Shown piece by piece: positions 33,421 to 45,264 of a stretch of DNA of 64,000 nt (position 1 is its first letter; each line of letters opens with the position of its first letter). Under the pieces are notes generated by a model. The model made no database searches. It had not been told where the DNA came from and saw only the letters and a list, made by a program, of their open reading frames with translations. The position numbers were made by a program, and so were the translations under genes. The DNA comes from Basidiobolus meristosporus CBS 931.73 (taxonomy: Eukaryota > Basidiobolomycota > Basidiobolomycetes > Basidiobolales > Basidiobolaceae), in contig MCFE01000163.1 of NCBI GenBank assembly GCA_002104905.1, forward strand, positions 83,986 to 147,985, read 5' to 3'.

Positions 33421-34706
33421 GCAGTTCACCACTCGATTAGACGGTCATCTTCCATTGAGCCTTTGGTCAATCATTGGTAACATTGGCATCCGGATCATCA
33501 TTCATAATAAACAATTCCCGATACTAGCCAACTTATGTGACATCTTCTATCAGTTAATTAAATGCGTGGTTAAGTTATCCCAGGCATCCCCATGCTTATC
33601 AATCGAATCCACGGGAGGAGACGCTTCGGTGCTTATCTATTTACTTAAAGCTTATCACGCTGCCTAAAGCAAAACAAACCAGACAAATTAACCTCGGATT
33701 AGGACGAACGCTCATATTAAGGCCGGAAATCCCGCGATGAAAGGGGATACTGGGTCCGGATACGGAAGCGTATAGGCTCGTGTCTTGATATTAGACATTG
33801 TACTAGGCAGGTCGATATGTCCATGTGATATGGATGCTTGTTTTTGGCTCCTTTTAAGCACAAAGTGTGGTCCGTTCATAGGCGACTGATGATAAGGCTT
33901 AAACGAGCAACATGCAAAGTCACCATTTTCACCAGTTAAGTGCACAAGCCGCATCATGATGATTTGTCCTGCGATCCAAATGCGTAGGATGGGCTTGGCG
34001 AGTGCCTATTCAGGCTAGATATGATGAGCGTAGACAACGAAAATCCACCATTAAAATCCACCATTAAATTGTTATTGTCGTTCCCAAGAATAGTGTGCGG
34101 GAATCGTGTGCGAATGGACCGCCAGGCGGAGGCTTCACTGGAATGGATTCGAAAGAAGATCCCTGGGTAAGTGAAGCCCATTCGTCAAGCTAAATCGAAT
34201 GGAAAAAAACCCCCCAAATAAATGGACATGTGGAGTGATTGCTGCAATGCTACCAGAGATGTGGTCGAATAACAAGTGGAGGTCTAGATTTGCGAATGCA
34301 CATTTGATCTCTGTATGCTTTGATTTGCACACTCGATCCATTCTGGCGTGTATCGTTCGCCGTCTATATTGGGTAAGGTGCATCTTGGATGGTTGGCCCA
34401 GAGTCAAGCTGTGCTACAGTGGCAGCGATATGTCGATATTCTTCAGATAGATGCACCACAACCTAACCGCATATGATATATCTTAAATTGGTAGATCAAA
34501 CGATTGATGCATCTCCGCTATATACAGCCCAATACACAACAAACTCGCCGAAAATTCTTCTTGGATGTCTATTAATTTTTACATTGGAAGTTTCATACAT
34601 GTGCCAACGAATGAACATGGGGGTGATGAGATTGAGGAGTGTAGCGCTGGTGGACAGCACTTGTCAAGCGGGAGGGAGGTGGTGATAGCAAAGCTGTGCA
34701 GTTCAT
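33421..34706. other. 1.3-kb intergenic region between convergent genes
   Basis: No supportable gene. A short direct repeat AAAATCCACCATTAAA occurs near 34040-34066. Small open frames are isolated and lack domains. Confidence 0.45.
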
Positions 34707-35204
34707 CTAGGGCTCAGGGGAAAGGTTCACCCACTTGAGCCGAACTTTCTTCCCACGCGAAGGTTGTTGGGGAAGAGGCATATGTGTACGCAAATGTCGC
34801 CGTAGATTGGACTCCACGTTGAAGCGCTTTTGACACCCATGGTAACTGCACTCGAATGGCTTCTCTCCGGTGTGCGAGTACATGTGGATCCGCAGCGCGC
34901 TTGGCCTCTGGAAACTTCGTGAGCATAGTGTACAGTGGTGTCTTTTATTTGTGTCGGAGGCAATGTCAGAATGGGATGGCGAACTACCGGCAGAAACTGA
35001 CTGGTGTAGCATGCCCATCCCCATGCTCTCCTCGTAGTCCTGAGTATCATCGGATTCTCGTGCGAATGGATCCTCTTGTTCTTCGAGCTCTCTGTTCGGG
35101 TATTCGATGATTACTGGTATCTTTTGGTCTACAATATCATCTGAGGTATTTAAAAGAAAGGCGATGTCCAGTCTTGAGATGTCCCGGGTGTTTCTGCTGT
35201 CCAT
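34707..35204 (-). CDS. C2H2 zinc-finger transcription factor
   Basis: 165 aa in one open exon. The N-terminal 90 residues are acidic and Ser-rich. Two tandem C2H2 fingers follow: CTLCSRSFQRPSALRIHMYSH (residues 94-114), then the TGEKPF linker and CSYHGCQKRFNVESNLRRH (to about 142). The canonical linker and wider CX4C spacing of finger 2 are typical of many fungal regulators. A basic tail (RGKKVRLKW) may act as a nuclear signal. DNA target unknown. An additional 5' exon cannot be excluded, because the first ATG begins within an acidic region with no marker of the true N-terminus. Confidence 0.85.
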   Translation of the reverse strand: MDSRNTRDISRLDIAFLLNTSDDIVDQKIPVIIEYPNRELEEQEDPFARESDDTQDYEESMGMGMLHQSVSAGSSPSHSDIASDTNKRHHCTLCSRSFQRPSALRIHMYSHTGEKPFECSYHGCQKRFNVESNLRRHLRTHMPLPQQPSRGKKVRLKWVNLSPEP

Positions 35205-36306
35205 GTAGAGTAACTGAAGAGCAAGTGGTGATTAGGTGGAGGGGGTGGCTATTGCATAAGCATCAAAGGTCTATGTCAATGTACAACGGGGAAGAATTAG
35301 TAGAAAAGGAAGTTCAAAAATGATTAGAAGCAATATGGAAACTGGAAAGCAACTCAGCAGGGAGAGTGCATCGCTTGGATTATATAGAAAACTGAGTGGA
35401 GTATCAGACAAATTTGTCATTCGTGGCCAGCAAATGAGACGATAGGGTGAGGGATTCGGCCGAATTTAGCATAGAAGGTATTATATAAGTGGTCTCATGT
35501 AATCGTGAGCCACTCTAGCCTAGAAAATGTCAAGTAAGCCTCTGGTCAACCTCGCTGCACGCAAACCTCTCTAAGACTCACTTGACTACCACCAGATTTA
35601 GTGGGCAAGCCCAAACCTAGCGAATGAATGCTCGTATCTCCTCTCCTGTTTCACCGGCATCAAATATAGTAAGGAAGGACGCGGAAAAGGCGGAAAAGGC
35701 GGGAAGCCCTGGCATCCCTTATATTTGTTTGTGAGACCCGAATATTGTGGATTTGAAACGAAGCAGCCTTGATGTTTTATTGCAATTACCCTCGTAGGTT
35801 GGTGATCGTACGGAAATCTATTTATCACCACCAACACCAAGCTGACCAATCTCGATCAGAAAGTTGCATACCATCTCACGCAATTACCTATATGGAAAGT
35901 GGGGAGGTAGGCTTTGTACTACGAGGGTCGAGCGAAAGATGAAGCGTACCGGGGAGTGAAAAGTAGTGCATCGATTGACTTTAATGGGCATGGCTGAAGT
36001 GCGCCGTGTTGGTGCTGACTTGGCCTTACTTCACATATGAGTGTGGCGAGGTCCAAGACCGCTGTCGCACATATATTCTCAATTGAAACTAGCCGCTTTT
36101 GGGTTAGTGAATAGCAAAGTACTCATCGAATAAACAGGTTGGGTGGAGTCTAGAATCTCTCTTCACCAAAATAGATTAGATATGATTCCTATAGTCTAGG
36201 GCTAGGGGTTTGATTTGGGTGAGTGCTGTGGCCTGTTCATTCCATGGAGTACTCATGATGGACCCCAGCTGGGCCGCAACAAAACACTGCTTTATTTTTA
36301 TGGCTT
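35205..36306. other. 1.1-kb intergenic region
   Basis: Upstream of the C2H2 gene and downstream of the LAMTOR4-like gene. No tRNA, no ORF with recognisable domains and no repeats shared with the rest of the window were found. Confidence 0.45.
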
Positions 36307-36789
36307 CTAATGGCTTTGCTTCACCGCATAGACATGATCGGAATTGATCGTCATAGAGATGTTGTGGTCGAGTCCATGAACTTTACAGAGTTGGTTAATG
36401 TTTGGATCTCGCTTAAATGGGTCCATACTGAGCTTTACATGTACCTGTGACTTTTTGGAGTTCGCTTTCATCGGATTTGCTTAGTAGAGAAGATACATCT
36501 TGTAGAAGCTTGTTGATGGTCTTCACTTCATCTGGTTTACCAAGATCACCAGTAGACTTTTAGTAATAGATCGATGTTAGTCTAGGCGTCCCTGTTCCTT
36601 CAAAACGACATGAACTTACCGAGATCAGATTTCCCTCAAGATCGGAAACGAATGACCCGGTGTGGTTGGGTAGAGAGGCAAGTGCTTGGAACGACGATTG
36701 CTCGGCCTAACGGAATTTCTGGTTAATCTCAAGCATAGCTCTGTCTCTCTCTCTACTGTGATATAACTTGTGGATGCTTTACTTACCAT
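36307..36789 (-). CDS. LAMTOR4: LAMTOR4-like Ragulator subunit
   Basis: Four exons: 36787-36789 (start codon only), 36620-36706, 36445-36556, 36307-36380; 91 aa. All junctions are GT-AG and in phase; the last intron (64 nt) has a TTAAC branch site. The roadblock-type fold is recognisable by pattern: ALASLPNHTGSFVSDLEGNL, SSTGDLGKPDE, a central helix, and VTVHGLDHNISMTINSDHVY followed by AVK. These align with human LAMTOR4 from its opening helix to its final VFVVK strand. Ragulator anchors Rag GTPases on the lysosome/vacuole for amino-acid signalling to TORC1. It is too short and split to appear as an open frame. Confidence 0.75.
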
Positions 36790-36883
36790 TTCTGTAGTTA
36801 CGAATCAAGGAAATAGCCAAAGTCACCATTGAAAATTGGGGAAGGGGAGGCACGTGATCAGGAAAATTTCATCATGCATAACT

Positions 36884-39856
36884 TTATTGATGTTGAATCA
36901 GATCTAGAAGTTGGGGGTTAATCAGAACAGGGCGAACAGTGTTGGCCGCAGAAAGGAGTGGATTTTCGAATCTGGCTGATGCACTTTTCAATGCAGTAAC
37001 AATCATTTGCTAAGGTAGGGTTAGCGGTGGTTATCAAGGTTATGTATGCTGATGAGTCGGATTTACCTGGTATTGGGCATTGTCATCGTTCAGTTGCAGC
37101 ATCAGGGTCCTTAGAATGTTTTCTACATGACTCCCCTCAAAGTTTGGTGAAACGGCGTCTAGTAGCCGTGAAACGCTGATAACTGCTTCGTTTCTTACTT
37201 CATCCTGAGCATCGTCCAGTCTCTTCAAGATCTCCGGATACATGGCGATGATCAATCGATCTAATGTTTGCTTAGCATGGATCCACGTGATGGTTAGGGT
37301 TGGCACCACTTACCATCAGCCATCTGGGGGCAGAAGCATTTCGTCGTCTCCTCCAGCAGTTTCAGCGATCTGAGGCGCGTGCCCGGAATCTCATCTTCCA
37401 AGGATTGGCACAGAATCATGACCAGCTGGTTGGACTGCTTCGGATCTAGCGAAGTGCTGGAGCGGTTGGATCTCAGCAAAACGTATAGGCTCTCCATGGC
37501 TGCTGCCCTTACTGTTGGGGTCTTTTGAGGCGGGTGGTATTCTAGATTGGGCAAAATGATCTCAAAGACTAATGACACAGCGTGTTGATCCTTAATAGAT
37601 GTGTGCTGGAACACGCTGTTCAACGTCTGGAAGATCCTATTCCAGTTTTTAGCATTGTTTCAGTTTTTAGCATTGGGATGAAAACCCAGATTGAATGAAG
37701 CATCCCTACCGAACCCTAAGCTCCGAGTCTCGTTTGATATCAGTGAGCGTTTTCAAGCTGCTCAACACCTGGTCTAGATGGGGTTCGATGAATTCTCCTG
37801 ATTCCACCAACAGTCGGCAGAACATTCGGAATTGCTCCGAATCTGTGTTCCACTTGGATTCGCTGCGCTTGAGCTTCTCGAGAAGATCATCAAAGTATTC
37901 GGCTACAAGTTCACTTGGGTTTGCGAATCCGTGCATAGCAGAGAGTGCGGAGATCGCTGCAGGGATCTTATCTGCGCCCTGGAGAACATTGGTTAGCGAA
38001 GCTCGCAGCATCTATTTCTCAGAATCACCACCTTGCGGTCGTCTTCAAGGATCAGCAGAAAATGAAGCAGCTGGTATCCTTCTGGGCATTTGGTCAACGT
38101 TATCCCTCCTTCGGACATTTTCGTCACGAGATTGTATGCGATGTCCACTGAGCTCTGGACGCATTCCTCTTGAATGAATTTCCTGTGGCAAAGAGTCTCA
38201 ACCAGCCAAGGGACGATCCCCAAAAGTTCGGAGCAAGAGGACCCACGAATGCATGACTCGAGCACCATTAAAAGGTTGGGGCGGGTCTCTTGGCTAGCCA
38301 TATTGATCTGCTGCACAGTCAGGTGAGCATAGATTGAAGGGTGCACATACTTTCCCAGAGTCACTGCACATTTGATTCCCTAGCCAAGCGTTAACATGGT
38401 TGAACGTTACGATAGAATGAGCTTCGCCTACCTGACTGACAACAGATGAATCTTTGTGTTGAGCCTGCATGTACAGACTCTGTAGAATTTTGGCTGTGTG
38501 GACCTCGATGGCTTTTCCCGCGTGCTCTATCAATGTATCAAGGACCTTCAAGGCCAGCACTCTATCAGTAGTGCACCAATGCTGTGTGTCTTCGAGAATC
38601 ATGGGAAGAGCGTATTCAATTGAATTCTGGGCCAACGATCCTGACGAGCAGCGTTAGAACTGATGCTATATCGCTTGGAAAGATAGCTCGCTTACCCGTT
38701 GACTTATCACTATCGCCATACCACTTTTCCAGGTCGGTAAGGTATTGACGGCATAATGTTTGCAAATCTCCAACTTCGTCGGACATTCCTGCGAACACAA
38801 TTGGCAGGATTTTGAAGCTGGAGGTGTCTTGAATTGATTGATGGATCCAGTGCTTAACTACAGTGTAAAGCTCTTGGCGGACTGATGCTGACTTGTCGAA
38901 GACCAACTTATGAAGGTGTTCCAAAATCAAGTCGAGGCTAGCCATATCCAACTCCACCAGCACTTCAAGTGCCTAATGATGAAATACGTTAGATTCCCAA
39001 CGACCCTACGCTGCGTAAAGAGCGATTTACCCGAAGCGAAGATATTCTAATGGACGAATGTCGATGTGTTAAAGAAGGTATCAATGCTTTGACTAATGGT
39101 TGAGCCTGTAAGCGAAGATCTTTTCCAGCAATTCTACCAAGCTCGGTAACTAGCTGAATCGAGCGCTGCAGGAAATACGAGAATCAGTAAGTATGGTCAG
39201 AATATGCTTCTGAACTAAGCACTCTACTTTTTTCAACTCTGGAAAGACATCCTGTAAACTGGCTTGGAATATTTCTACAAGAATATTGACCACGTCGTGC
39301 TCATATCCTCCTTGCTTGATGACTTCTCCGCACACCTCAATCCATTCCAGACGGATTTCTTCAACACTCTCGATGTTTTCCTCGGTCAGCCTTTCTTTAG
39401 CTACCTTAAGCACCCTCAGTTTATGCTGAACTGGTGATTCTTTTTCGAATTTGATGAAGCTTAAATGTCCACAATACTTAGAGGCAGTTCTTTGACAAGT
39501 AGCTGCCAAGTATACACTTACTTTGCGATGATCTTGACGCTTAATTCTCGACATTTCTCCACTGAATCAACACTCATGCTCAACAAAGTCTCCCCGAGGG
39601 CTTCAAAAAGCGCCACATAGACCGCATCATCCTTCTTGCTTCCGAATATGACTTTATCTATGCTTTCCAAGGCGCGACGTTTACTCACACGATCAGTACC
39701 TGTGTCATTTAGCCGATTGACATCGCGTTGAATGGACTAACGTCGGAAGAACAGAAGGGTCAATAAGAAATCGAGCAGAAAGTCCGAATCGAACTGCAAG
39801 AATACCTGAAGGGTAAGATCATACAGTGACAGCTGCTCTGTCGTGAGATTCGACAT
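36884..39856 (-). CDS. DNAAF5: Axonemal dynein assembly factor 5 (HEATR2) homologue
   Basis: Eleven exons, all in phase: 39742-39856, 39522-39699, 39228-39459, 39031-39165, 38696-38972, 38432-38640, 38029-38379, 37710-37978, 37314-37636, 37067-37260, 36884-37009; 802 aa (human about 855). HEAT repeats run throughout, for example DSVEKCRELSVKIIA, QPLVKALIPSLTHRHSSIR, VLVELDMASLDLILEHLH and KCAVTLGKYVHPSIYAHL. The C-terminal IAMYPEILKRLDDAQDEVRN matches the diagnostic YPELLKRLDD region of DNAAF5. It acts in the cytoplasm, helping Hsp90 co-chaperones pre-assemble outer and inner dynein arms. The exon 7 donor could be 3 nt upstream. Presence implies motile flagella. Confidence 0.88.
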
Positions 39857-40031
39857 TCTACTATGTGTTGTATATAACTAAGAGAAACTAAACAATGAGT
39901 ACCACAGCCAATAGTTAAGCAAAAGAGCGCAAAAGAGCGGCGAATAGCCACCATTATCCAAGATTAATATCCATTCGTGATTAAGAAAATAAACAACATT
40001 CCGATTTATTAATTTTGAGAAATTTTCTTCT

Positions 40032-42644
40032 TCATGTGCGTTTCTGCCATATTGTGCATTCAGCAAAAATAAATTCATATTTCCGCTGAGTCTCACGAAG
40101 TACAAATGGCACGTGGAAGGAATCCAAAGTACCGTCGACATTTAGGGATTCGAAAGTATCCCGGAAGCTGGGGTCGTGTGGCTTGACACGAACAAGGTCA
40201 AACCAGGGGCTCAAAACCTGCTCCAGGCCGTCACGAGTAGTCACATTTTCGCCATCAACCTTCTTGCCTCCGATCCAATTTTCGAATGGAGTGAAGTCAG
40301 GCAACCAGGTGTTCGGCGACAAGATGACAAGAAAACCGCCTGGTACGATGCGTGTGTGAATGGTTTCAAGGAAAGATATGGGGTTGTAGAGACGGTCCAG
40401 CACATTGGCGGCCAAAACACAATGGAAATTGAAGTACACAGGATTGGTGGAGTTCAGGTTGCATGCGTCTCCTTGAAGGAAGAGAACTTTATCTGCTATC
40501 ACCTGGCGTTCAGCTGCCTTCTGGCCTACGGGCTGTGGGCCGAAAAGCTGCTCAACCAACTGCAAACCAGCTGAACCATCCAACGGAAGGTCCGAGGATC
40601 CTAAAACAACCTCACGAAGTGCTTGGATCTCTCCTTCAATGGGTGTTGAGTACCGAATGCTGCCCCGTTGGGCTAATTGGTAGCCCACTTGGATGAACCG
40701 TGCCGATAAGTCCACTCCCACAACTTGGTCAAAGAACTGCGACATCTCGAAGGTTGAGCGCCCGGTAGCACATCCAAGATCCAAAGCGCGGATGTCCTCC
40801 TGTCCTCTCAGCTCAGAGAACTTCGAGTTCCGCACCAATGCTTCACAGATTCGGGCAGAAACTGCTTGGAAGGATTGCACATTGGGGAAGGGGGGTTGAG
40901 GACCATAGTGTCCCTCACAATAGCAGTTGACTTGGACATCGGTTTCGTACGGATTTCCAGAGGTTTCCTGGCCATTTCCTGTGACGAAAATGTTCTTGGC
41001 TTCGAAATCAGCCTCTCCATCAAGCGCCAGGGCATCTTGACCTATCGGTTGCACAACACGGAAACCGGCGTGTTGATAGAAGTGTCTTCTGAATGCATAG
41101 CGAGAATAGATTGTGGCTTCATTGCCAGTGGCAACCCAGGAGCCGCCTTTGATCAAATTGTGTTGATCATCGAAGGTAGGCGCGGTGAAGTCGTCGTACA
41201 GCGGGTGCACCTTGAAGTCAGCAAAGGGGTACATGCATGTCTTTGTCCATTGCCATACATTCCCCATGATGTCATAGAACGGCCCGGTCTGATACTTGTT
41301 AACAGGGCAAGATGAGGAGTACTTTTGCAGGCCAATATTACAACCGTCCAGCATGTAGTCAGGACCAATCGGGTGGGTGCCCGTTTTTTTGTGCTCCTCC
41401 TCCATTGCGTATTGGAGCATGTGGTTGTACTCTTCCTCGGAGGGCAGACGGGTGAGTTTCCCGGATTTCTGGCTATACCAGCGACAGTACGCATTAGCCT
41501 CCAACGCGTTGACTTCAACGGGCCAGTCCCAGGGCATGCTCGCAGTCTCAGCCAACATGTTCCTCAAGACGTAGGACCCGTCTTCTTTCTTGACCCAGAA
41601 CCGGGGGGCTTCCGGCTTGATATACTGGACCCAACGCCATCCTTCCTCGGACCAATATCTCTCTTGGTGGTAGCCGCCATCGTTCATGAATTGATAAAAC
41701 TCGGCGTTTGATATCAGTGTCTCGCCAGCTTGGAAGCCGGGGACGGACGCTTCGTGGTAGCCATACTCGTTATCCCAGCCGTAAATGTTGGCGAAATTCT
41801 TGAGGTGTGCCTGCGTGCGCGCCGTGTCCGAGTGGAATGGTCGGCCAAGGGTAACAGAGCCAGCTGGAACCGAGACTAATCTAATGTTTGTCGCGGAAGG
41901 ATCGTAGGAATTCCATTCCTGGCAATCTTGCTTGAAGAATGATTTGTAATCCGGATTAAGATAAGATAACGGGAGATGACGTATGAGCACTGAAGAGGTT
42001 TCCAAGTGAATGCGCTCATGCTCAATCCCCAGAAGAATCGGCCAGAATGGATGCTCCCAATTGATCACTGTATTATCACTCAATGGCAGCCTTTCCAATA
42101 TCACCTGGGAGACAAGCGAACGCACCTGGGAGCGGAAGCTTCGCACGCTCTCCAATGCTGGCCAGGGGTAGTCATCGGAAAGAAGATCATCCCTGTTGCG
42201 GGGTGGAAATTAGCTGAAAATCCATCTGAGCCCTCGAATATAAACTTACCAAGACATTTCATCCACCCCGACAGACACCAACGACTCGAGGCTGGGATCA
42301 ATGCGCTCGCTATACTTCAGCACCTTGGCCAGCACCAGCTTGTTGATGAAGAAGGCGGCTGTGTGTCCGTAGTAGAAGATCAATGGATGTCGAAGCGGAT
42401 CGGCCCGCTTGTAGTATGCTTTATCAGTAATAGAGTCGAAAAGATCTTCGTAGAGGGTGTAGGTGTCGTTGAATGTCCTCCATATCTCCATGCGCTTTTC
42501 GGCAGCATTATCCACCCTGAGGTCCAATGTCACGATGGCCTCCTTGGTAGGATTGAGCGACGCTGTTCCAGTGTATTGTCTATGCATCATGCGTGGTGTG
42601 TACGTGTAGAGAGGAAAGTGATCTGGTGGCGATTTATGTATCAT
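40032..42644 (-). CDS. ovoA: Ovothiol synthase OvoA (sulfoxide synthase-methyltransferase)
   Basis: Exons 42250-42644 and 40032-42192 (57-nt intron); 851 aa. ATG 42644 is the first real ATG; the longer frame starts at TTG. Domain order is DinB-like (H94 in YYGHTAAFF; GIEHERIHLE with H190 and H194), FGE-sulfatase-like (about 236-514, with GNVWQWT and KGGSW), then a Rossmann methyltransferase (RALDLGCATGRS, about 600-611). This order defines OvoA; in ergothioneine Egt1 the methyltransferase comes first. Iron-bound histidines place sulfur on the C5 of histidine using cysteine and O2; after lyase action the last domain methylates 5-thiohistidine to ovothiol A, a redox thiol. No separate OvoB lyase was seen. 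Confidence 0.92.
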
Positions 42645-43069
42645 TAAGGCAGCCACCAACAAAAAAAGATCAGGGATCTATTAGTAATCGACACTAAATT
42701 CATTGCATGGTTTCTCCGGATCAAGTTACATATAAAGGCAACACCCGAGTGACGTACATCATGCTGCCACTCCATGAATACCAAGTAACACAGCCATTAG
42801 TCTGGCTCTAGCAGCAATTTGGTTCTAGGTCTGGGGTGGCCTCATAAATTCATGCATGTCTGTTGGAGTCCTGTCCATTGATGCCAACGGGTAAATCATA
42901 CTGCCAGGGCATTGGCTCCATATCGGCTCCACTGAATTCTCTCGATGAGCGTTATGTTTTGCTGTTACTGTCACCCTCGAAGTGTCCAGGAGGAAGGAAT
43001 GCAGCATTTATTATGTGTAGGCAAATGAGATATGGTAAAAATATGAACGATGGGGTTATTAATATGGGT
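42645..43069. other. Intergenic spacer
   Basis: 425 bp holding the OvoA promoter and threonine synthase 3' end. Nothing else recognised. Confidence 0.5.
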
Positions 43070-44696
43070 CTATTGCAAGTCCTTTCTCAGCTGCTCAACG
43101 AGCATCTGTTTAACCGCGTTGGCGGAGTTCTCCTTGATGTGTAGGCATCTTCTCTCCTTGTCGAGCAAACCGATGAACTCCTTAGGCAATACTGATTCAA
43201 ATGTGAAGCCCTCGGTACCCAGCAGCGCCCTTTCCACCGCTTCAGAGAATTTGGCTGGGTGTGCTGTAGAGAGGGAAATGGTGTAGTAGTCTTGGAATTG
43301 GGACTTGACCATATCAGCAGCATGAACACCAACAGCGGTATGTGGGTCCAGGATATATGGAGAGGTGGCTTTGTCGCTAGGATGGTAGTAGCTTTTGATG
43401 GTGTCAATGGTATCTTGGTCATTCACCATGCGAGAGGTGAAAACCTCCTTGAAATTGGCTAGAGTGTTGGGCTTGACGTTCATACGTCCAGTCTCCTTCA
43501 ATTCCTTCATCCAGCCAAAGATGATTTCACCAGCTTCTTGGTCAGCAGAGGCACTGGATGAATCGCTCACTTCGTTCTCACGCGCAAGATACCACAGGAG
43601 TCTTTCGAAGTTGGAGCTGATAAGAATGTCCATGGCTGGGCTGAGGGTTTCCTTAACACCGCCTTGCTCACCTTCTTGCTTTTCGTATGAACCAGTTTCA
43701 TAGAAACGGTACAAAATATCGTTGCTGTTGGTTGCGATGAGCAGGTTATCCACAGGAAGACCCATGCGATAAGCATAGTAGCCAGCGAGGATGTCGCCGA
43801 AGTTTCCGGTAGGCACGGAGAATTGAACCTTAACAGTTCTGGCTTCCTCGGAGTTGGGCGAGATCTTAAGATCGCGAAGAAGTGAGAAGTAAGAGTAGAA
43901 GTAGTACACGATCTGTGCAAGAATACGAGCCCAATTGATCGAATTAATAGCACCAAGTCTATACTCCTTCTTGAACTCGGGCTCGTTGAACAAAGCTTTT
44001 ACGATATCCTACAGAATTACGAGAGATCAGACACCATTCAACCAACGCAAGCCGATGTTACGCGTATCTTACTTGGCAGTCATCAAAGGTTCCTTCAACG
44101 GCAAAATTGTGGACATTCTTGTCGAGAACAGTGGTCATTTGTGCCTCCTGGATAGGAGAGACACGACCACGAGGGTGAAGAATGAATACAGACACATTCT
44201 TCTTTCCTCTCAACCCATAAATGGCTGCACTGCCGGTATCACCGCTTGTGGCACCAACGACAGTAATGAAGTGAGGCTCTTCTCCCTCCTTGAGCTGGCT
44301 GTTTTTCCTCTCCAAAAAGTACTCAAACAAGTTTCCGAGGAATTGAAGTGCGACATCCTTGAAAGCAAAGGTGGGGCCGTGGAAAAGCTCAAGAATGTAA
44401 AGCTGCTTGTTTATCTTACGGATAGGGGTGACTTCAGAGTGGCGGAAAGTAGAGTAGCTTTTCTCGATCAACTTTTGGAGGTCTTCGGTGGGGATTTCGG
44501 CGGGATCGATAAACAAAGACAGGATTTTGACTGCTAATTCTTGGAAAGACAGGTTCGCCCACTCAGAAATAAAGTTCTCGGGGAGAGCGGGAATCTCGTG
44601 AGGAATGAACAGGCCACCATCAGGAGCAAGGCCTGTAAGAACGGTATCTTCAAAAGAAAGCCCGGAAGATTGACCACGAGTAGATCTATATTTCAT
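43070..44696 (-). CDS. THR4: Threonine synthase
   Basis: Exons 44073-44696 and 43070-44008 (64-nt intron); 520 aa (yeast Thr4 514). ATG 44696 gives the family's MKYRSTRG start. LAPDGGLFIP lies at residues 23-32. The PLP-binding lysine is K113 in HGPTFAFKDVALQF, and VVGATSGDTGSAAIYGL and the phosphate-binding region follow. FSVPTGNFGDILAGYYA and GLPVDNLLIATNSNDIL are further signatures. The enzyme converts O-phosphohomoserine to threonine in the cytosol, the last step of the aspartate pathway. Confidence 0.97.
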
Positions 44697-44918
44697 AATG
44701 TTAACTGTTGGTAAAAACCAAGACAACGAAGCTTAGACTGTTGTACTGGTGGACCATAAATGACCAAAAGCTAAATTCGAGCTGGCCAATAGACGTTGAA
44801 GGATGAAGTTATTCTCGAATGAGTAAACCTGATTGATAGTGATTCGTTTTGACTCATAGATTAAGATATCAAGATAACAAACTGTGAAGTGCGTAATTTA
44901 AGCACATTCCAATTCATC

Positions 44919-45089
44919 ATGACTACCCAAGGTTTAAAAGTAGCCCAAAAAGATTCCAATCCTGACGGCTTTAGAGAGCTCCGATTACCCGTGATTCCAC
45001 CCAGCAAAGCGGCGGGACATCGATATCTAACCAAATCTGTAGCCACATTCATAAAAACTGGGCGAGTCCATGTGATCAAAGATGCATAA
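44919..45089 (+). other. Candidate upstream ORF or tiny gene (56 codons)
   Basis: ATG 44919 opens 56 codons (MTTQGLKVAQKDSNPDGF...) ending at a TAA that overlaps an ATG at 45082 (ATGCATAA). No family recognised. It could be a translated upstream ORF of the monooxygenase mRNA, a small gene, or chance. Confidence 0.3.
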
Positions 45090-45264
45090 GCGTCTAAATC
45101 AAGTAGCACTGATAACGAGATACATCCGCAATAGTTCCGCAAGATGGATTCAGCAACATCAAAATAATGGTCAACCTGCAAGCGGCACTATTTATATGTC
45201 GCCAAAAACCGCACAAGCACCTAGTACTGTTTCTGTTCTCTTGTCAATCTTTCACAACCCAGCC

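Noticed and set aside
40176-41711. Plus-strand open frames within the OvoA gene
   Set aside because: Antisense to conserved methyltransferase and FGE exons; no domains of their own.
45082-45264. 61-residue N-terminal extension of the monooxygenase
   Set aside because: The FAD-binding fold starts right after ATG 45265, and TetX-group proteins need no extension; kept only as an alternative start.
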